Assembly (NCBI GenBank): GCA_964596405.1
Contig: CAZQSS010000020.1
Location: 1 to 15,886 of the forward strand
DNA: 15,886 nt
Direction: 5' to 3'
Origin: CAZQSS01 sp964596405
GTDB taxonomy: Bacteria; Patescibacteriota; Patescibacteriia; Magasanikbacterales; UBA10003
In this document: positions 12,195 to 15,886 of the stretch, in pieces
Position numbering within the stretch: position 1 is the first letter of the stretch
How the letters are laid out: the number at the start of each line of letters is the position of its first letter
Position numbers and translations under genes: made by a program
Notes under the pieces: generated by a model
What the model saw: only the letters and a program-made list of their open reading frames with translations
The model's database searches: none
What the model was told of the DNA's origin: nothing

Positions 12195-12914
12195 ATGAAA
12201 TTTGATATTCTCACAATTTTTCCCAAGATTATAGAAGATTACGCGGGGGAGAGCATTTTAAAGCGCGGCCAGCAGTCGGGCAAAATTAAAATTGCGGCCC
12301 ATGATTTTCGCCGTTTTGCCGTTGATAAACACCGCAAGGTTGACGACAGTCCGTATGGCGGCGGGCCAGGCATGATTTTAAAACCGGAGCCGATTTATAA
12401 GTGTTTGAAAAAAATTAAGGCATTACACAATGTCATCCCCGCGAAAGCGGGGATCCAGACACTGGATTCCCGTTTACACGGGAATGACAGGATGAAAATT
12501 ATCGCGTTGGATCCGGCCGGTAAAAAGTTTGACCAAAAAATGGCGCATAAGTTTTCCAAACTGGACCGGCTGGTTTTGATCTGCGGGCGCTATGAAGGTT
12601 TTGATGAGCGCATTTACAAATTCGTTGATGAAAAGATTTCAATCGGGGATTATGTGCTTTCGGGCGGGGAATTGGGCGCATTGGTCATCACAGAAGCCGT
12701 GGCCAGATTAGTGCCGGGGGTACTGGGGAATCCGGAATCTTTGCGAGAAGAGACGTTTAGTGTAAGCCGTAAAGCCGTAAAGCCGTATAGCTCTAAAGCT
12801 GAATACCCCCAATACACCCGGCCGGAAGATTTTATGGGGCTCAAAGTGCCAAAAATTTTGTTGTCAGGCAATCATAAAAAAATTGAAGAGTGGCGGAGAA
12901 AAAAAAGCAAATAG
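12195..12914 (+). CDS. trmD: tRNA (guanine-N1-)-methyltransferase with repeat insertions
   Basis: TrmD methylates G37 of tRNAs to m1G using SAM and prevents frameshifting. The start at 12195 gives MKFDILTIFPKI, the family start; the longer frame begins inside the terminator. Conserved blocks include VDDSPYGGGPGM (49-60), the trefoil-knot SAM site LICGRYEGFDERI (128-140) with IGDYVLSGGEL (150-160), PQYTRPEDF and LLSGNHKKIEEWR. Two features are abnormal. Residues about 80-98 (VIPAKAGIQTLDSRLHGND) are encoded by a palindromic repeat. Residues 191-198 (SRKAVKPY), in the linker before the active-site EYPQYTRP, come from three tandem 8-bp units. The C-terminus stops at 239, somewhat short. Reading frame and key motifs are kept, so it is probably functional. 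Confidence 0.95.
   Translation: MKFDILTIFPKIIEDYAGESILKRGQQSGKIKIAAHDFRRFAVDKHRKVDDSPYGGGPGMILKPEPIYKCLKKIKALHNVIPAKAGIQTLDSRLHGNDRMKIIALDPAGKKFDQKMAHKFSKLDRLVLICGRYEGFDERIYKFVDEKISIGDYVLSGGELGALVITEAVARLVPGVLGNPESLREETFSVSRKAVKPYSSKAEYPQYTRPEDFMGLKVPKILLSGNHKKIEEWRRKKSK
12431..12489 (+). repeat. Double-hairpin palindromic element inside trmD
   Basis: Terminal TGTCAT (12431-12436) and ATGACA (12484-12489) enclose two hairpins: TCCCCGC-GAAA-GCGGGGA (12436-12453) and ATTCCCGT-TTAC-ACGGGAAT (12466-12485). This is the widespread bacterial repeat whose translation reads VIPAKAGIQ...DSRLHGND. It sits in frame in a loop that is variable in TrmD. Confidence 0.85.
12764..12787 (+). repeat. Three tandem AAGCCGTA units inside trmD
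   Basis: Three perfect copies of AAGCCGTA (12764-12771, 12772-12779, 12780-12787). Three units equal eight codons and keep the frame; gain or loss of one unit would shift it. Confidence 0.85.
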
Positions 12915-12944
12915 CGTTGTATTTTGGCGATAATTTTGGTATAC

Positions 12945-12971
12945 TTGACATATAAGCTTGATTGATATAAT
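12945..12971 (+). promoter_or_regulatory. Promoter of the hicBA-like operon
   Basis: TTGACA (12945-12950), a 15-bp spacer, and extended -10 TG-A-TATAAT (12966-12971). The short spacer may be offset by the extended -10. Transcription would begin about 8 nt before the ATG. TATAAG repeats and AAGCTT around 12951-12976 could be operator material; this is not certain. Confidence 0.6.
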
Positions 12972-12986
12972 ATAAGTTATTACAAA

Positions 12987-13352
12987 ATGACGCTTAAATC
13001 TATGCGTTTATTATTGAACAAAACAATTTATTTAGCGGCAAAACGACTTCGTCAATGGGGGTATAATTTTAACGAGGAAGCGGATCAGCGTGTTTTGGCG
13101 ATGAAAAAAGAAATTCAACGGTTGGGTGGCAGAGTTGAGTTTAAAATTGAACAATATCCGGACGGATCTTGGACGGCGGTATCTGTAAATATTGACGGTG
13201 TGATTACCGGGGGGGTCAACACCAAACAAGTGGCCCCAACCATAAAAGACGCGGTATTTACTTATTTTGGTATTCCACCGCATTTGTGCAACGATGCTGT
13301 TTTGCGCGCGGACAACGAACCCGTTACCCTCAGACAGCACGTTTATGTCTAG
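12987..13352 (+). CDS. HicB-like antitoxin
   Basis: This 121-residue protein has an N-terminal helical part (1-45) followed by a HicB-like partial RNase H fold: VEFKIEQYPDGSWTAVSVNIDGVITGG (about 50-76), comparable to the Y.DG.w.a..p.l.G..t.G pattern of HicB, then helix TKQVAPTIKDAVFTYF. No ribbon-helix-helix or HTH DNA-binding domain is visible at the C-terminus, so autoregulation may rely on the N-terminal part or be absent. Its last 8 bases overlap the start of the HicA-like gene, giving antitoxin-first order and coupled translation. It would neutralise the downstream RNase. The assignment rests on fold pattern and partner and is moderately sure. Confidence 0.7.
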   Translation: MTLKSMRLLLNKTIYLAAKRLRQWGYNFNEEADQRVLAMKKEIQRLGGRVEFKIEQYPDGSWTAVSVNIDGVITGGVNTKQVAPTIKDAVFTYFGIPPHLCNDAVLRADNEPVTLRQHVYV

Positions 13353-13584
13353 CCACAGTTTTTCTGATATCACGCAATCCCAGTGGATTAGAGCGTGTCG
13401 AAAATTGGGGCTTATCGTTGATTGTGAGTTTGGAAAAGGCAGTCACGTGAGAATTGAACACCCGCAGACTAAAGCGAAGTATACAGTTCAATACAATCTT
13501 CACAAATTTATCAACATGAAGATTTTTAAAAAGATGATGGAGTGGGGTTTTGCAGAAGAACAAATTTGGGACGCGTTAAAATAA
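13345..13584 (+). CDS. HicA-like mRNA interferase toxin
   Basis: A 79-residue protein starting at the ATG (13345) that overlaps the HicB stop; the longer frame from 13267 lies inside hicB and is rejected. It has a double-stranded RNA-binding-like fold pattern: helix SQWIRACRKLGLIVD (12-26), strand EFGKGSHVRIEHP (28-40) with the candidate catalytic His34 in the GSH motif, strand AKYTVQY, then helices (NMKIFKKMMEWGF, EEQIWDAL). HicA toxins cleave mRNA on ribosomes or free. The longer C-terminus distinguishes it from the shortest HicA proteins. Confidence 0.75.
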   Translation: MSSHSFSDITQSQWIRACRKLGLIVDCEFGKGSHVRIEHPQTKAKYTVQYNLHKFINMKIFKKMMEWGFAEEQIWDALK

Positions 13585-13637
13585 AATCGGATAATTGATC
13601 TTTTAAATTCAATTGAAAGCGGCGTTGTGGGTCAATT

Positions 13638-13672
13638 CCTCTCCTTAGAAAGGAGAGGCGAGGTGAGGTTGA
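13638..13672 (+). repeat. Third copy of the 35-nt hairpin module
   Basis: CCTCTCCTT-AGA-AAGGAGAGG followed by CGAGGTGAGGTTGA. It matches module 2 (6639-6673, - strand) in 32 of 35 positions; two of the three differences are a compensatory stem pair. It occurs here singly, in the gap before the 13769 gene. Confidence 0.75.
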
Positions 13673-13768
13673 TTGATTCAGAGCGCCGTTTTCAACAAGT
13701 GGCTATACGCAAAACGAGCGAGTGCTCACAAGCGTCCGCCCACGGCAAAGACCAAAGGAGGCTACGCC

Positions 13769-14518
13769 ATGAAGGCACGCCTGGACGAACTGTTGTATTC
13801 GGAGTTGCATCCGACCATTCGCGCGCTTGCTGACGGGGGATTTGACAAAGAGCTGGCGGATTTGGTCCGCAAGCCCGGCAATGCCGTCAAAGCAGTGGAA
13901 GCTATGCGCCAGAGGTTGCTTGATGGCGATATGGTTGCGTCCACCCCCGGCCGTCTGATTGACATCACGACCCAGGTGGAACTGCTCATCAAGGCCGGCT
14001 ATCACGAGGCCGCTGGTCTGTCCGCCTCGGCCTATCGCCAGCTCTGGCCCAAGACCGTGGTCCAGCCGTTGGAGTACGCCGGCCGGTTTGACGCGGTGCT
14101 CCTCGTGGACACCACCATCAAGGCTTCCGAGCTCGTTTCGCGCGGCAACATCTACACCTACGTTCAGCCGTCGGCTTGCACCGATCTTGTCAAGGCGCCA
14201 ACCGCATTGCGGTACATCGCTTTTGTCCAGCTGGGCCAGAAGAACCTCGGCCGCACGGTGGAGGACTGCGCTAAGACCTTCGCCCCGGACGAAGTCGGCC
14301 TCACCACGGTGGAAGGTCTGCACCTGCCGGTCCAGCACAAGGCCTATCTGCGTCAGTACGCAATAGACCTCGCCGGCTCGCGCTATGTCTCGGTGGACGC
14401 GCCTTACGTCTACTGGTTTGTCAGCGGCCGGCCGTTCTTCTTCGCCTGCGACGTGCGCCTCAGTCATCCGAGCTATGGCTCGGCCTCGCGCGGGAGTGCC
14501 ATTATCACTGTCCCCTGA
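13769..14518 (+). CDS. DUF5701-like protein, GC-rich
   Basis: The start is set at 13769 because AAAGGAGG (13754-13761) lies 7 nt before it; the longer frame from 13673 runs back through the repeat. The 249-residue product has no signal peptide. QVELLIKAGYHEAAGLSASA (about 69-88), the central FDAVLLVD, the VEGLHLPVQHKAYL region and GRPFFFACDVRLSHPSYGSASRG near the end follow the layout I associate with DUF5701 proteins of unknown function. Codon use is strikingly rich in C and G at third positions compared with all neighbours, and it is a stand-alone unit with a strong SD and terminator. This may mean acquisition from elsewhere or selection for high expression. Stop codon TGA. Confidence 0.7.
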   Translation: MKARLDELLYSELHPTIRALADGGFDKELADLVRKPGNAVKAVEAMRQRLLDGDMVASTPGRLIDITTQVELLIKAGYHEAAGLSASAYRQLWPKTVVQPLEYAGRFDAVLLVDTTIKASELVSRGNIYTYVQPSACTDLVKAPTALRYIAFVQLGQKNLGRTVEDCAKTFAPDEVGLTTVEGLHLPVQHKAYLRQYAIDLAGSRYVSVDAPYVYWFVSGRPFFFACDVRLSHPSYGSASRGSAIITVP

Positions 14519-14534
14519 AACTCTCTGCTCTTTT

Positions 14535-14564
14535 GCCCCAAGACAACAGTCTTGGGGCTTTTTT
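14535..14564 (+). terminator. Strong intrinsic terminator of the 13769-14518 gene
   Basis: A 10-bp perfect stem, GCCCCAAGAC (14535-14544) with GTCTTGGGGC (14549-14558), an AACA loop, and then six T. Confidence 0.93.
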
Positions 14565-14640
14565 ATCCCTGAATTTTGTCCCGGAATTTTTTTATTTTTC
14601 ATCATGCCCCTATTTTGCTCAATCAAGCAAGAAAGGGGTC

Positions 14641-14723
14641 TGTCATCTTGAGCGGAGCGAAAGATCCCTTTTGGTCATTATTTGTTGAATTGAAAAAGGA
14701 TTCTTCGGTCGCCTGGGGCGACA
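14641..14723. repeat. Widespread TGTCATCTTGAGCGGAGCG-type repeat, degenerate
   Basis: TGTCATCTTGAGCGGAGCGA (from 14641) and GGATTCTTCGG (from 14699) are the two halves of a dispersed repeat found in many bacterial genomes. The second half has diverged. The overlapping frame 14576-14860 translates this repeat (VILSGAKDP) and is not a gene. The gap 14519-15356 contains no gene, only repeats, the rRNA promoter and the 16S leader. A fragment GGCGGGCAGGCAAG at 14888-14901 resembles the repeat seen in smc. Confidence 0.6.
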
Positions 14724-14797
14724 TCGCGAATGAAAGATATTTTATTATCAAAACTATAACGAACTTGCGACTGGGATTATCTCTGAATTTTTTAACA

Positions 14798-14835
14798 GCG
14801 CCACTAAGTTTCACGGCCGTGAAACTTAGTGGCGC
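14798..14835. repeat. 38-bp perfect palindrome
   Basis: GCGCCACTAAGTTTCACGG (14798-14816) is followed directly by its exact complement (14817-14835), with no spacer. T-rich tracts lie outside both arms (TTTTTTAACA before, CCTAGTTTTTAA after), so it could act as a bidirectional terminator that insulates the rRNA promoter. A dimer-binding site or a transposon-end remnant are alternatives. Confidence 0.8.
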
Positions 14836-14946
14836 CCTAGTTTTTAATCCACAATCTTAAAATATATTCTAATGTTCTCCCCCCAAAGGCGGGCAGGCAA
14901 GAATTTGAGAATAGATTTGTGGTGAGGGTTTGAGATAAATTTTACC

Positions 14947-14955
14947 TGTGGATAA
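14947..14955 (-). promoter_or_regulatory. Single consensus DnaA-box match upstream of the rRNA promoter
   Basis: TGTGGATAA is the exact reverse complement of TTATCCACA. A one-mismatch relative (TAATCCACA) lies near 14846. It is 19 bp upstream of the rRNA -35. One nonamer can arise by chance, and no dnaA gene or AT-rich unwinding array is present, so this is not called an origin. Confidence 0.3.
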
Positions 14956-14973
14956 GCCGAAATTAAGGGGGGC

Positions 14974-15002
14974 TTGACAAAGTTTCAGGAATATACTATA
15001 AT
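14974..15002 (+). promoter_or_regulatory. Consensus rRNA promoter
   Basis: TTGACA (14974-14979), exactly 17 bp, and TATAAT (14997-15002). Transcription would start near 15009, about 350 nt before the mature 16S 5' end, leaving a long leader with several hairpins. Confidence 0.92.
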
Positions 15003-15064
15003 CTTGTCAGAGTTAAAAACCCTACAATTTAAAGAGATTTTTCTTAAGTCTGAGTTTAAGGTAG

Positions 15065-15084
15065 CCCCGACGCATTGGTCGGGG
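15065..15084 (+). repeat. CCCCGAC hairpin repeat, copy 2, in the 16S leader
   Basis: CCCCGACGCATTGGTCGGGG forms a 7-bp stem and 6-nt loop. Its reverse complement differs from 11778-11797 at one loop base. It lies about 55 nt into the rRNA transcript. Confidence 0.7.
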
Positions 15085-15226
15085 TCTCGCCTGCGGCTCG
15101 AGAAACTAAGAAAGAGAAACAGCAACTCCATTCCGGGTTTCTGTTTTTTCTAACTCAAAATTGTCCATTGACAATCCAAATCAAACCACAAAAAAACATT
15201 ACACATGTGATAGGAAAGTCTATTTC

Positions 15227-15298
15227 CCCGCGCAAATTTTGACAACAAAATTTGTTCGGGTCACCCGCGCAAATTTTGACAACAAAATTTGTTCGGGT
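15227..15298 (+). repeat. Tandem pair of identical 35-nt hairpins in the 16S leader
   Basis: Two perfect copies (15227-15261 and 15264-15298) are separated by CA. Each folds as CCCG-cg-CAAATTTTG-acaa-CAAAATTTG-tt-CGGG: a 9-bp and a 4-bp helix with a symmetric 2x2 internal loop. They sit about 60-130 nt before mature 16S, where processing stems and antitermination sites usually lie. Role unknown. Confidence 0.85.
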
Positions 15299-15356
15299 AA
15301 AGTACATAACAAATAACAGAGCCATAAACGGCTCAATCTAGAGGGCGCAAGTCCTC

Positions 15357-15886
<530 letters not shown>

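Noticed and set aside
13703..14626. Long - strand frame of 307 codons opposite the GC-rich gene
   Set aside because: GC-rich genes often leave long antisense frames open. The + strand has the SD site, the terminator and a protein-like sequence; the - strand frame starts beyond the terminator.
14576..14860. Open frame of 94 codons after the 13769-14518 gene
   Set aside because: It runs through a dispersed repeat (VILSGAKDP translation) and the 38-bp palindrome, and has no start signal or protein-like composition.
14947..14955. Replication origin
   Set aside because: Only one perfect DnaA nonamer and one weak one, with no dnaA/dnaN and no box cluster.
15227..15298. Possible CRISPR array
   Set aside because: Only two copies with a 2-nt gap and no spacer-sized intervals; no cas genes.

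Overview
The window looks like a chromosome segment of a Patescibacteria/CPR bacterium, most likely Parcubacteria-like. The evidence is the start of a 16S rRNA gene with CPR-type changes at the 338 and 515 signatures, a compact smc-rpsP-khpA-trmD cluster, most start codons without a Shine-Dalgarno (SD) site, and intergenic regions full of short palindromic repeats. TGA ends rpsP and the 13769-14518 gene, so the code is standard (not UGA=Gly). The lineage below phylum level is a guess.

Layout. 100-5920 (+): ArsR-like regulator with an operator-embedded promoter, alpha/beta hydrolase, three unknown proteins, Hsp20, a DUF3006-like small protein, and a membrane-anchored VanW-domain protein. 5921-6190: terminator plus an unexplained 127-nt hairpin structure. 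6191-8430 (-): small two-TM protein, ClpP, DHH phosphoesterase. 8431-8779: divergent promoters, a leader element and a repeat. 8780-12914 (+): hinge-less SMC-like ATPase, bS16, KhpA, TrmD. 12987-13584 (+): HicB/HicA-like toxin-antitoxin pair. 13769-14518 (+): GC-rich DUF5701-like gene. 14519-15356: repeats, a 38-bp palindrome, a consensus rRNA promoter and the 16S leader. 15357-end: 16S rRNA, cut by the window edge.

The main candidate for something undescribed is a 126-130 nt element present twice, before hsp20 and before the DHH-clpP genes. Each copy lies between a recognisable promoter and the start codon, in the same orientation relative to the gene. Each has 14-bp perfect inverted ends (CCCCGTTAGAAGT...), a 12-bp A/T hairpin at the same offset, an internal CGGGG block that could pair alternatively with the 5' arm, and TATG on both sides, the second TATG holding the start codon. 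It may be a cis-acting RNA switch coordinating proteostasis genes, or a MITE-like element that targets start codons, or both.

A second theme is repeats inside essential genes: a shared 20-bp repeat in frame in both the DHH gene and smc, and a 59-bp double-hairpin element plus a 3x8-bp tandem repeat in trmD. Elsewhere, three 35-nt hairpin modules show compensatory base changes.
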